Source: an uncultured Oscillospiraceae bacterium (GTDB lineage Bacteria > Bacillota > Clostridia > Oscillospirales > Oscillospiraceae). Taken from it: 64,000 nt of DNA. The stretch is from NCBI GenBank assembly GCA_947626785.1, contig CANQTO010000002.1:29712-93711 (forward strand), written 5' to 3'. This document shows positions 46,600-55,904 of this stretch, piece after piece (the first letter of the stretch is position 1; each line of letters opens with the position of its first letter). The notes below the pieces were generated by a model. The model worked only from the letters and a program-made list of their open reading frames with translations, did not search any database and was not told the DNA's origin. The translations under genes and the position numbers were made by a program.

Positions 46600-49500
46600 G
46601 CGCAAACGTCGATAAGCGCGTTGTTGAAATGCAGTTCGACAACAAGCAGTTTGAACGGAATGTGCAGACAAGCTGCAAATCGCTGGACAAACTGAAAGAG
46701 TGCCTTAATCTGGATCAGTCTGCAAAGAATCTAAATAATTTTCAGAGAGCAGCTCATAATTTCAATCTCGGTTCCCTGTTTAAAGCAGCTGAGGCTATAA
46801 CCAATAAGTTTTCTGTTCTTGGTACTGTTGGGGATCAGGCGTTGCGCAAGATTACAAATGCTGCTATAAATGCTGGAAAACAGTTACAAAAAGTTGTAAA
46901 CGAATATACATTACAGCCTATTAAAACTGGTTTTGCTGAATATGAGACCCAGATCAACGCCATACAGACTATACTGGCCAATACTTCTGACAGCATGGAC
47001 AAGCTGGGATACAGCCAGCAGGAACGGCTTGACATCGTAAACGAGAAGCTGGACGAGCTGAACCATTATGCTGATAAGACTATTTACAACTTCACAGAGA
47101 TGACCCGCAATATAGGCACGTTCACCGCGGCAGGCGTTGAGTTGGACACCGCTGTGGCGTCTATTCAGGGTATCGCCAATCTGGCAGCCGTATCTGGTTC
47201 AACCAGTACACAGGCCAGCACAGCTATGTATCAACTCAGTCAGGCCATTTCCAGCGGTACTGTAAAGTTGCAAGATTGGAATAGCGTTGTAAATGCTGGT
47301 ATGGGCGGTGAAGTGTTCCAGAAGGCATTGACGAGAACCGCCAGAGCAATGGGAGTTGTTGGCGAGGAAGCCCAAGAAGCATTTAATAAGATGGCCAGCG
47401 GGCAGATGACTTTCAGAGACAGTCTATCCAGCGGTTGGCTTACTTCGGATATCCTGACAGCCACCTTGGAGCAGATCTCCTGGGATTTTGAGACCATGGC
47501 CAATTCTATGGGAATAACTGTAGAACAGGCCAAGGAGATGAAAAAGACGGATCTTCTGGCAGCGGGTTACACTCTGGACGAAGTCGATCAGATCATCGCT
47601 CTGGCTGAGACCGCTACGGATGCCGCCACAAAGGTAAAGACTCTTACACAGTTATTCGATACTCTGAAGGAGGCTATTCAAAGCGGATGGACCCAGACAT
47701 GGGAGTACATCATCGGCGACTTCGGTGAGGCAAAGGAATTTCTCACATCTATAAGCGATTATTTTGGAGATCTGATCAACAGCTCCTCTGAGGCGAGAAA
47801 CAAGGTCGTAAAAGAGTGGAAGGATCTGGGCGGCAGAAATTCTTTGATAAACAGTTTCTGGAACCTTATCCATGCTATACAGAATGTGGCCGGTTCGGTA
47901 AAAGAGGCTTTCAGAAAGGTCTTTCCGCCGACCACAGGAAAACAACTTTTGAATATTACACAACGCTTCGAGAGATTTACGGAGAGTTTGAGGCAGTTTA
48001 CGGAAAATGCCGATTACATGTCTATCATCGGCAGTGCTATCCAGGTCCTTGGGACTGGGTTGAAAGCGGTAATTTCTGCGCTGTCTGCGGTAGGAAATCT
48101 CTTTGCAGCGTCGTTTAAGATCATAAAGCCTTTCTTTGCCGGGATCTTGCAAATGGGTTCAGGCATTCAGACGTTTACAGACGGTATAAAACAGTCGATT
48201 GCTGTATCTGAGAATTTCCAGGAGATGCTGGAAAGCCTGTGCAAGTTCGGGCAAAGAATTAAAGAGGCGTTTAAGGCTCAAAACCTGACAGATTTTTGGA
48301 CACAGTTCAAAGAAGGTCTGCAAGAGCTCAACACGACAGATGAAGAAAGTAAGCTGAGTTTTACAGACCGGCTGAAAATCATGATCGATTCTCTGAAAAA
48401 TGCTCTGAAGCAGTGGCTCGCCGGGGTAAAAGATTCTGCGGCGGAAACTTTCGCAAAGGCAAAAGCCGCGTTCAGTTCCGGTATAAAAATGTTCGCGCAG
48501 GGCTTTTCAGAGTGGGTTTCAAAGATACGCGGTTCTGTGTCTGACGTGCTGAAGAAAATCAAGAGCTACCTCAAATCCAAGGTCGGAGATTTCGGAGACG
48601 CTTTCAGCGGATTTCTGAGCAATGTAAAGGAGTTCGTACAAAAGAGTTTTGCAAAGGTGAAGGCCATAGATTGGAGCCCGCTACTCAATGCGGCTGTCGG
48701 ACTCAGTTCCATCGTGAAGAACGCGGCCATCGTAAAGGGCATGGGCGCTTTCAGAGATCTGATGAAAAATATGAGCGGGACGATAACCGAGGTGACAAAG
48801 GGTCTCCAGCTCTCTACGCTGTTTACAGAGATCATCAAGAGCGTGACCGCTTTCAAGAACATGATGGAAACGCTCGGAAAGACACTGGGAGAGACCGGTA
48901 GCGCGCTGCAAAATTTGTCCAAGAACGGTCTAAAAGTAACGGAGATAAAGAAGGACAGCCTTGGAAATACTCTGCTGAAAATCGCGGCATCTATCGGTAT
49001 CCTGGTAGGTTCTATCTGGGTGCTTTCAAAAATGGACGACGCAGATGTGATGCGCGGGCTCGGTATTATCGGAACTCTGGCAGCAGGTCTGCTGGCAGCT
49101 TCTGTGCTGTTCAGCCTTGTAGGGGCAAAGAGCAAGGTGTTTCTTATGGCCGCCGGGGCCGTGTTCCTGCTGGCGCTGCCTATCAAGATGCTGGCCGCTA
49201 TGGATGTGTCACAGGCTCTGAAAGGTATGACCGGGATCGGCATTATACTCACGGAGCTGGCCACGTTTATGCGGTTGGCCGGAAAGGGATTTACCGGACA
49301 GACGGCCTTTGTCAGCCTGGGGGTAGCTATCAATCTGCTGGTACTGGCTATCAAGAGTCTCTCCAAGATGAATCCTGAAGGACTTGTGAAGGGTCTGGCC
49401 GGCCTTGGAGCGATGCTGACTGAGCTGGCACTGTTTAACTTCATTTCTAACGGAAAACAGGTAGAAGGCATGCTCGGTATGGCAGGCGCGATCATGCTGC

Positions 49501-52500
49501 TGACGCTCTCTTTCAAGAGTTTTGGCCGAATGAACGTGGAAAACATAGTCAAGGGCCTTATCGGAATGGGCGCTGCTCTCGCAGAGTTGGCGGCATTTAA
49601 TGTGCTTGTCAGTGGAAAGCAGGTAGAAGGCATGCTGAGCATGGCCGGGGCTGTCGCTTTACTGGCGCTGGCTATGAAGACTATCGGAAAACTCAACACG
49701 GGTACGATCGTAAAGGGTGTACTTGGGCTCGGCGGCGTTATGACCGCGTTTGGCGCAATGGTCAAAATGAGCGGAGATCTGAAGGTAGGAAATTCGCTCG
49801 TTTTGCTGCTGTCGCTCGGCGGTTCGATGTTGATGCTGGCGGCTCTGTTCAAACAGTTCGAGGAGTTTGACGGAGACAAGCTGCTGAAATCGGCATTGTC
49901 CATTTCCGGGGTGATGCTGGCTATCGGCGCCGTTATGAAGATCTTGAGCGGGATCCCGTTTTTAGGAGCATTGAAGGCTTCCGCCAATTTTGCTGTGTTT
50001 GCAACAGTCTTGACAGGAGTTGTGGCCGGGATCACCGGTGTATTGAACGCTATCGATGAAGAATGGGGCGGAATGGAGACCTCTTTGCAGACCGGCGGAG
50101 AGCTGCTTGGCTTAGTCGGCGAGGCTATCGGTCGATTCTTTGGAGGGATCGGCAGCGGTTTCATGACCGGGCTGAACCTCCCCGGGCTGGGAACAGCTCT
50201 GAGCGACTTTATGGCTAACGCAGAAGGGTTTATAACCGGCGTACAGGGCATTGACAGTTCCGCAAGCACAAAGGTGGGGTACCTGACAGACGCGATCGGT
50301 TCTATCACAAGCGCTGGATTTTGGGCCTCCATCAAGTCCGCTATTGCCGGAGAGGATACGGCCGAAAGGGCTATAACCGGGTTCGTGGCCATCGGACAGG
50401 GGCTAAACGCTTATGCGGCTCTCATTTCCGACATGCCAGGGGCCTCGTCTTTTGCAAGAGTAGTGACCTCCACGACCATGGCAAAGACACTGGCCGACAC
50501 TCTGAAGGTCCTGTCCAAGACCCCTTACGGGTCAGCGGCCAACTTCGCAGCGGAGCTTGAGTCCGTCGGAGCGGGGCTGGTGAATTTCTCCGGGCAGATC
50601 AAGGGCATCGGGTCCGGCGGAGATTTTGCGACAATGGACGACTTTAAGGCGGCTAAGATGGCCGCTGAAGGCCTGGCTGATCTGAACAATTCCCTGCCGT
50701 CTACCGGAGGCAAGCTGCAAGACTGGTTTGGTTCACCGGATCTTGGAAAATTTGCGGACAATATTTCTACCATCGGTTCCGCTTTGCAGGGCTATGCCAC
50801 GTCCATTACCGGCATCGGTCTTTTGGCCTCGTCTTCAGACTTGGACAAGGCCGAGGACATAGCCACAGCACTTGTTGGAATCCTGACTTCTTTGCCGGAG
50901 ACAGGAGGCAAGCTGCAAGAGTGGCTGGGCGAGAATGACATGGTGGCCTTTTCTGACGGAATAGCGGCGCTGGCCGGCGGGTTAATAAGCTACGCGGAGA
51001 ACATCAAAGGTATAGCCGGAGCGGCAGATGCCGCCGACTTTGACCGAGCCGGCGATATTGCCTCCAGCCTGTCTGATCTTGAGAATTCTCTGCCTCGTAC
51101 CGGAGGAAAGCTGCAAGAATGGATCGGCTGGCCGGATTTGGAAAAATTCTCTACGAATATTGTAACACTTGCCGAAGGGCTTGTAGCCTATTCCAAGACA
51201 ATTCAAGGAATCAACCAGCTTGCCGGAGAAGAGGACTTTACGAGAGCAGCCGAAACGGCGACAGGGCTTGCCGAATTGGAACGCTCTCTTTCCCTGACCG
51301 GCGGCAGCTTTTTGAAATGGCTCGTCGGCGAGCAGGAGCTGGACAAGTTTGCGGAAAACGTGAAGCTGCTTGGAGAAGGTCTGGAAGCCTATACAAACAG
51401 CATAAGCGGCGTGGACGCCTCCAAATCCCAGGAAGCCATAACGGTCATGCAGAGTATCCAGGAGCTTATCGGCAGCCTGGACAAGAGCGGAAGCGTCTGG
51501 GAGAACCTTGGAAACATGTTCGGAAAAGGAAGCTCAGTCAACACGCTTGTTACTTACATGACTGCCATGGAGCAGGCCGGAGGCAATCTGAGCGCATTCA
51601 GCACGTCTGTGGATACTGTGAACACCGACAAAGTGAGCACGGCCCTGGCCGCCATGCAAATGTTCATAGACTTCGTGAACGGCATAAGTACTACGTCTGT
51701 CGTTGAATCAGCATGGAACAAATACTTCGTTGACGGAGACCAGTTGAGCAGCCTTAACAAGATGGTGAGCTCTCTGGCCGGTATGGGCGCGGCGTTCAAG
51801 AGCTTCTCGGACGGCACGGCTAACATTGACGAGGACATGGCACGGCTCACGGCCATCGAGACGTTCTTCGTGAGCGTCAAGACGCTGAGCGAGTCCATCA
51901 AGGAAATGGGCAAGCTGGACATATCGCCGGTGCAGAAGCTGCTTGACAACTACTCGCAGCTTACGATCCCTGCATTCGACACTGAGGGCATGGCCGCGGC
52001 CAACGCCTATCTGAGCAGCCTGAACGAAGGAATTCAAAATGGAGGCGAAACGCTGACTATCGTGGTGGTGGCGCTCTCCAGCGCCGGCATCCAGGCGGCT
52101 GAAAGCACCTATTCCGAGTGGTTCAGCGCGGGCCAGTATTGGGGAATGGGCCTTGTAGACGGCTTATCCAATATGTCAGCCGCTGTGCAGGCGGAGGCCG
52201 GGCGTGTAGCCACTAACGCGGTCAGCAGAGTCAACTCCGCATGGGAGATCGGTTCGCCGTCCAAGGTGGCGGAGCGGCTCGCTATGTTCTTCGATCTGGG
52301 CTTGGCAAACGGTTTTACACGGTATGCAAATACGGTGAGCCAGTCCGCCGAGAACATGAGCGAAGGGGCTGTTGAGTCCGCCAAAACGATGATGCGGGGT
52401 ATCAACACCAGCATCTTTGACTACATCGATCCCAATCCGACGATCCGGCCGGTGCTGGACCTGACCAATGTGAGAAACGGCGCAAGCTCTATCAGCGGCA

Positions 52501-52784
52501 TGTTCAGCAACAATCAGATGCTGGGCACAGATATGTTCAGCGGGATGCGGTTTGCCAGAGGAGTCAATGACCTGAGCTTTGAGGGAGCGAGACTGTCCGG
52601 CAGCTTTGACAACAAGGATGTGGTGGCCGAGCTCCAGACCCTTTCGGACCGCTTTGACAATCTGAGCGAGGCCGTTACGAACATGAAGATGGTGCTGGAC
52701 ACCGGAGAGCTGGTGGGAAGAACGTCGGCAAAGATCGACAGCCAGCTTGGAACGCTGGACATGAGGCGAAGGAGGGGAAATTAA
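46596..52784 (+). CDS. Tape measure protein
   Basis: 2062 residues, which at the usual 0.15 nm per residue predicts a tail of about 300 nm. N-terminal TMP core (FNLGSLFKAAEAITNKFSVL; NAIQTILANTSD; IQGIANLAAVSGSTSTQAST; LQDWNSVVNAGMGGEVFQKA), central hydrophobic helices (about 800-1160) with 54-residue repeats (VEGMLGMAGA/VEGMLSMAGA), then 66-residue repeats, then a C-terminal helical end (IGSPSKVAERLAMFFDLGLA). It sets tail length and helps DNA cross the membrane. Confidence 0.93.
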   Translation: MSANVDKRVVEMQFDNKQFERNVQTSCKSLDKLKECLNLDQSAKNLNNFQRAAHNFNLGSLFKAAEAITNKFSVLGTVGDQALRKITNAAINAGKQLQKVVNEYTLQPIKTGFAEYETQINAIQTILANTSDSMDKLGYSQQERLDIVNEKLDELNHYADKTIYNFTEMTRNIGTFTAAGVELDTAVASIQGIANLAAVSGSTSTQASTAMYQLSQAISSGTVKLQDWNSVVNAGMGGEVFQKALTRTARAMGVVGEEAQEAFNKMASGQMTFRDSLSSGWLTSDILTATLEQISWDFETMANSMGITVEQAKEMKKTDLLAAGYTLDEVDQIIALAETATDAATKVKTLTQLFDTLKEAIQSGWTQTWEYIIGDFGEAKEFLTSISDYFGDLINSSSEARNKVVKEWKDLGGRNSLINSFWNLIHAIQNVAGSVKEAFRKVFPPTTGKQLLNITQRFERFTESLRQFTENADYMSIIGSAIQVLGTGLKAVISALSAVGNLFAASFKIIKPFFAGILQMGSGIQTFTDGIKQSIAVSENFQEMLESLCKFGQRIKEAFKAQNLTDFWTQFKEGLQELNTTDEESKLSFTDRLKIMIDSLKNALKQWLAGVKDSAAETFAKAKAAFSSGIKMFAQGFSEWVSKIRGSVSDVLKKIKSYLKSKVGDFGDAFSGFLSNVKEFVQKSFAKVKAIDWSPLLNAAVGLSSIVKNAAIVKGMGAFRDLMKNMSGTITEVTKGLQLSTLFTEIIKSVTAFKNMMETLGKTLGETGSALQNLSKNGLKVTEIKKDSLGNTLLKIAASIGILVGSIWVLSKMDDADVMRGLGIIGTLAAGLLAASVLFSLVGAKSKVFLMAAGAVFLLALPIKMLAAMDVSQALKGMTGIGIILTELATFMRLAGKGFTGQTAFVSLGVAINLLVLAIKSLSKMNPEGLVKGLAGLGAMLTELALFNFISNGKQVEGMLGMAGAIMLLTLSFKSFGRMNVENIVKGLIGMGAALAELAAFNVLVSGKQVEGMLSMAGAVALLALAMKTIGKLNTGTIVKGVLGLGGVMTAFGAMVKMSGDLKVGNSLVLLLSLGGSMLMLAALFKQFEEFDGDKLLKSALSISGVMLAIGAVMKILSGIPFLGALKASANFAVFATVLTGVVAGITGVLNAIDEEWGGMETSLQTGGELLGLVGEAIGRFFGGIGSGFMTGLNLPGLGTALSDFMANAEGFITGVQGIDSSASTKVGYLTDAIGSITSAGFWASIKSAIAGEDTAERAITGFVAIGQGLNAYAALISDMPGASSFARVVTSTTMAKTLADTLKVLSKTPYGSAANFAAELESVGAGLVNFSGQIKGIGSGGDFATMDDFKAAKMAAEGLADLNNSLPSTGGKLQDWFGSPDLGKFADNISTIGSALQGYATSITGIGLLASSSDLDKAEDIATALVGILTSLPETGGKLQEWLGENDMVAFSDGIAALAGGLISYAENIKGIAGAADAADFDRAGDIASSLSDLENSLPRTGGKLQEWIGWPDLEKFSTNIVTLAEGLVAYSKTIQGINQLAGEEDFTRAAETATGLAELERSLSLTGGSFLKWLVGEQELDKFAENVKLLGEGLEAYTNSISGVDASKSQEAITVMQSIQELIGSLDKSGSVWENLGNMFGKGSSVNTLVTYMTAMEQAGGNLSAFSTSVDTVNTDKVSTALAAMQMFIDFVNGISTTSVVESAWNKYFVDGDQLSSLNKMVSSLAGMGAAFKSFSDGTANIDEDMARLTAIETFFVSVKTLSESIKEMGKLDISPVQKLLDNYSQLTIPAFDTEGMAAANAYLSSLNEGIQNGGETLTIVVVALSSAGIQAAESTYSEWFSAGQYWGMGLVDGLSNMSAAVQAEAGRVATNAVSRVNSAWEIGSPSKVAERLAMFFDLGLANGFTRYANTVSQSAENMSEGAVESAKTMMRGINTSIFDYIDPNPTIRPVLDLTNVRNGASSISGMFSNNQMLGTDMFSGMRFARGVNDLSFEGARLSGSFDNKDVVAELQTLSDRFDNLSEAVTNMKMVLDTGELVGRTSAKIDSQLGTLDMRRRRGN
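50640..51420 (+). repeat. Four 198-bp (66-residue) repeats in the tape measure gene
   Basis: TGGKLQDW/TGGKLQEW-type landmarks start at 50703, 50901, 51099 and 51297, an exact 198-base spacing four times. Each unit is a helical module ending in a Leu-rich segment and an SITGIG/NIKGIA-like turn. Adding or losing a unit would change tail length by a fixed step. Confidence 0.85.
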
Positions 52785-53492
52785 ATGTATCATTCCATTA
52801 CGATCGGTGAAAAGAACACATGGGACGATTGGCATTTGATCCCGTCCTCCCGCCCGCTGTTCAACCCGCCGCCGGTAAAGACCAATTATATAGAGATCCC
52901 TGGTGGGGACGGCATCATAGACCTGACTACCGCCCTCACCGGGAGACCAGTTTACGGAAACAGGACAGGTTCCTGGGACTTCTATGTAGAAAACGGATGG
53001 ATGGACTGGCACGTTCTATACAGTGAGATCATGGTGTATCTCCATGGACAGAAATTCCAGGCCATTTTGGAGGACGACCCGGATTACTACTATGAAGGGC
53101 GGTTCGATGTGAACGCCTGGAAGTCTGATCCGCAGTTTTCCAGGATCGTTATAGATTATAATGTGGGGCCCTATAAGCTGAACATCTCCGGGAGCGGAGA
53201 CCGTTGGCTGTGGGACCCCTTTAATTTTGAGACGGGCGTTATCAGGTCCTATAAGAATCTCATTGTTGCCGGAACACTGACCATTGACTTCATCGGCGAC
53301 ATGGTGGAGACAACGCCTATCATCATCTCCACAGTAAGCGGCATGAAGGTGACCTTTGAGGGAAAGACCTATACGCTGAACCGGGGCAACAATGACATGA
53401 AGAGCATCGTTATCAAGAACGGCGTAAACAAGCTCACATTCACCGGAAACGGCCAGGTGACCATTGAGATCCAGGGAGGAGGCAGGCTGTAG
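52785..53492 (+). CDS. Distal tail protein (Dit)
   Basis: 235 residues. MYHSITIGEKNTWDDWHLIP, then a phage tail-family domain (ALTGRPVYGNRTGSWDFYVE; KFQAILEDDPDYYYEGRFDV) and a C-terminal galectin-like beta domain (GMKVTFEGKTYTLNRGNNDM). Forms the hub joining tube to the tail tip. Confidence 0.88.
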   Translation: MYHSITIGEKNTWDDWHLIPSSRPLFNPPPVKTNYIEIPGGDGIIDLTTALTGRPVYGNRTGSWDFYVENGWMDWHVLYSEIMVYLHGQKFQAILEDDPDYYYEGRFDVNAWKSDPQFSRIVIDYNVGPYKLNISGSGDRWLWDPFNFETGVIRSYKNLIVAGTLTIDFIGDMVETTPIIISTVSGMKVTFEGKTYTLNRGNNDMKSIVIKNGVNKLTFTGNGQVTIEIQGGGRL

Positions 53493-55654
53493 TGTTCCAT
53501 ATTTACGCAAACGGCACGTCCATTTACAACCCGTTGGACGAGAGCATGCAGCTTATCTCCCCAAAGCTGGTGCTGGAGATGGGGAAGGCGGGCTCGCTGG
53601 AATTCAGTGTCCCGCCCACCAACAGCTATTATGACCAGTTCCGGCAGTTGGTGACGAACATCACCGTGGAGATAGACGATACTGAGATCTTCCGGGGAAG
53701 GGTGCTGACGAACAACAAGGACTTCAGCAACATCCGGCACCTCTACATCGAGGGCGACCTGGCCTATCTGGTGGACAGCGTCCAGAAGGGCGAACGCTAT
53801 GTAGGCGGAACGCACGCTCTGTTCAGAAAGATCATCGAAGAGCATAACCGCCGGGTGGATTCTTGGAAGAGATTTACCCCGGGCATCATCAACATCGAGG
53901 ACCGGGAGGTCATTATAGCAGGGTCCTCCGACGACACGGAAAACCTGGAGACGGGAGAGATCGACTACAAGCAGATCATTCTCAATTCCACGGCCGACGA
54001 GTGGGCCAACAGCTTTGACCACATCGAGAACTGCCTGATCGACACCTGCGGCGGATATTTGCAGACGCGGCGTGTTGACGAGACGGTCTATGTGGACCTG
54101 GTGACGGACTACGGGAACCAGGCAGCCCAGGAGATCGAGTTTGGGAAGAATATCCTGGACCTGACGGAAGAGATCTCGGCTGAGGACCTGTTTACGGTGC
54201 TGATCCCGCTGGGAGATGACAACCTGACGATAGCATCCGTAAACGGCGGGAGCGACGAGCTGATAAATGAGGAGGCCGCAAGAACCTACGGGCGGATCAT
54301 CCGGACCAAGGTATTCAGCGGCGTCAATCAGGCGTCCACACTTCTGGAGAACGGGCGACGGTATCTGGAGAACAACGGAACGATTCCGACCACGTTCCAG
54401 GTGAAGGCCGTGGACATGCACTTTGTCGATCCGAAGATGAAATTCATCCAGGTCGGCGAGCGGGTGCATGTAAATTCGCTGCCCCATGACGTGCTGGATT
54501 ACTTCACCTGCACCAAGATCGAGTATGACATGGGAGACGCCTCCAACACGGTGTACACATTCGGAAATCCGAAGCAGGCTCTGACCGAACGCTACCGCAA
54601 GGACAAGCGGCAGGAAAAGGAGAGCGACCGGACACGGGGCGGAAGCGGCGGAGCAGCGGCCAAGAAAGCGGAAGAGCGGGCTGACGATGGCTTGCAGGAC
54701 TTCTTTGACGCATGGATCAACGTGGACCCGGAGGCCGGGCATGTAAGCCTGGGCGCGCTGTATAAGGACTATGAAAAGACAAAGCTGGTGCTGGAAAATC
54801 AAGTCGGCATCGACATGGACGCCCAGACAGGCAACGTCAACATCAAGTCTCTGCGGCAGGAGTTTGACGAGACCGGAAAGGTGGTAGCCGAGCAGGGAGC
54901 ACAGATCAATCTGCTGCAAAAGGATACCGAATCTCGGATCGAGATGCTGGTGGCGAGAGATGCCGACCTGGAGAAGAAAGAGGATGAGCACCACGCGGAA
55001 TTCGTGATGTTCGCCAATGATACGGAATCGGCCATCGAGATGAAAGCCGACCGGGTGACCGTGGAGGCTATACAGGTCCAACTGCAAGCAGTCGATAAGA
55101 CTATTACAAAGACGAATGATGTACTGACAAAACAATGTGGGATTGATCTCGACGCCAAATCCGGGAACATCAACATCACGACGCTCAACAGCCGGGTTGA
55201 TAAGGCGGAGAAAAACATACAGAGCAATTCCACCAGCATCACTTCTCTGTCGGACAGTGTGCATGCGGAGATAGATTTGGTTGCAAAATCTGTGAGCGCC
55301 AACAGCACAAAGATCGCCGCGATCGAGGTAAAGGCAAATAAAAATGAATCGTCCATCAACTTAAAAGCAGATAAAGTCAATGTGGATGCCAGCATCATCA
55401 GTCTTAGAGGCCGAATTGAATCCTTGGAGGCTACCTGTGCCAAAATTGGACAAATTGCGGCCAATTACATCAAATCGGCAAGACTTGAGTGTTCGAGTCT
55501 CGTTGTAAACAATACGGCATCTGTTGGCGGCTCAAGCATTATGACATCCCGAGATGTGGAGAACCGTATATCGGGTATGGCAACGCAATACTGGGTCAAT
55601 AACAAGGGCTATGCTACCCAGACTTGGGTCACCAACAATTTCAGAAAGAAGTGA
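53492..55654 (+). CDS. Tail-associated (gp27/Tal-like) tip protein with coiled-coil end
   Basis: 720 residues from GTG 53492, overlapping the Dit stop by one base. Residues 1-370 are the phage tail-protein fold (FHIYANGTSIYNPLDESMQL; EFSVPPTNSYYDQFRQLVTN; DYFTCTKIEYDMGDASNTVY). Residues 390-690 are low-complexity helices with repeated Ile/Asn heptads (GIDMDAQTGNVNIKSLRQEF; GIDLDAKSGNINITTLNSRV). No peptidase motif was seen. It caps the tail and links to fibres. Confidence 0.85.
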   Translation: MFHIYANGTSIYNPLDESMQLISPKLVLEMGKAGSLEFSVPPTNSYYDQFRQLVTNITVEIDDTEIFRGRVLTNNKDFSNIRHLYIEGDLAYLVDSVQKGERYVGGTHALFRKIIEEHNRRVDSWKRFTPGIINIEDREVIIAGSSDDTENLETGEIDYKQIILNSTADEWANSFDHIENCLIDTCGGYLQTRRVDETVYVDLVTDYGNQAAQEIEFGKNILDLTEEISAEDLFTVLIPLGDDNLTIASVNGGSDELINEEAARTYGRIIRTKVFSGVNQASTLLENGRRYLENNGTIPTTFQVKAVDMHFVDPKMKFIQVGERVHVNSLPHDVLDYFTCTKIEYDMGDASNTVYTFGNPKQALTERYRKDKRQEKESDRTRGGSGGAAAKKAEERADDGLQDFFDAWINVDPEAGHVSLGALYKDYEKTKLVLENQVGIDMDAQTGNVNIKSLRQEFDETGKVVAEQGAQINLLQKDTESRIEMLVARDADLEKKEDEHHAEFVMFANDTESAIEMKADRVTVEAIQVQLQAVDKTITKTNDVLTKQCGIDLDAKSGNINITTLNSRVDKAEKNIQSNSTSITSLSDSVHAEIDLVAKSVSANSTKIAAIEVKANKNESSINLKADKVNVDASIISLRGRIESLEATCAKIGQIAANYIKSARLECSSLVVNNTASVGGSSIMTSRDVENRISGMATQYWVNNKGYATQTWVTNNFRKK

Positions 55655-55664
55655 TGGGTGCCTT

Positions 55665-55904
55665 ATGACTACTCTTTATGAATTTGGGACTGAGATCATG
55701 AAGATCCGCGAAGCGATCGACAACATCACAGTCAAAGGAAGAGACAACGCCTCCTATGTGGTTTATGCCCATGACAGGTGCTCGGCGCTTATCAAGGAGA
55801 TAAACCGGATCACGGAGAGTCAACGCCAGCTCCAGGACGGTCAAAATGGAGCTGAAAAGGAGCGTGAAAACAATGGCGAGCCGGATACAGGAATGGCTGA
55901 ATGA
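55665..55904 (+). CDS. Small tail-region protein
   Basis: 79 residues from ATG 55665. MTTLYEFGTEIMKIREAIDN then VKGRDNASYVVYAHDRCSAL is a short helical protein commonly found between tip and fibre genes. Overlaps the fibre gene start by 32 bases. Confidence 0.65.
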   Translation: MTTLYEFGTEIMKIREAIDNITVKGRDNASYVVYAHDRCSALIKEINRITESQRQLQDGQNGAEKERENNGEPDTGMAE

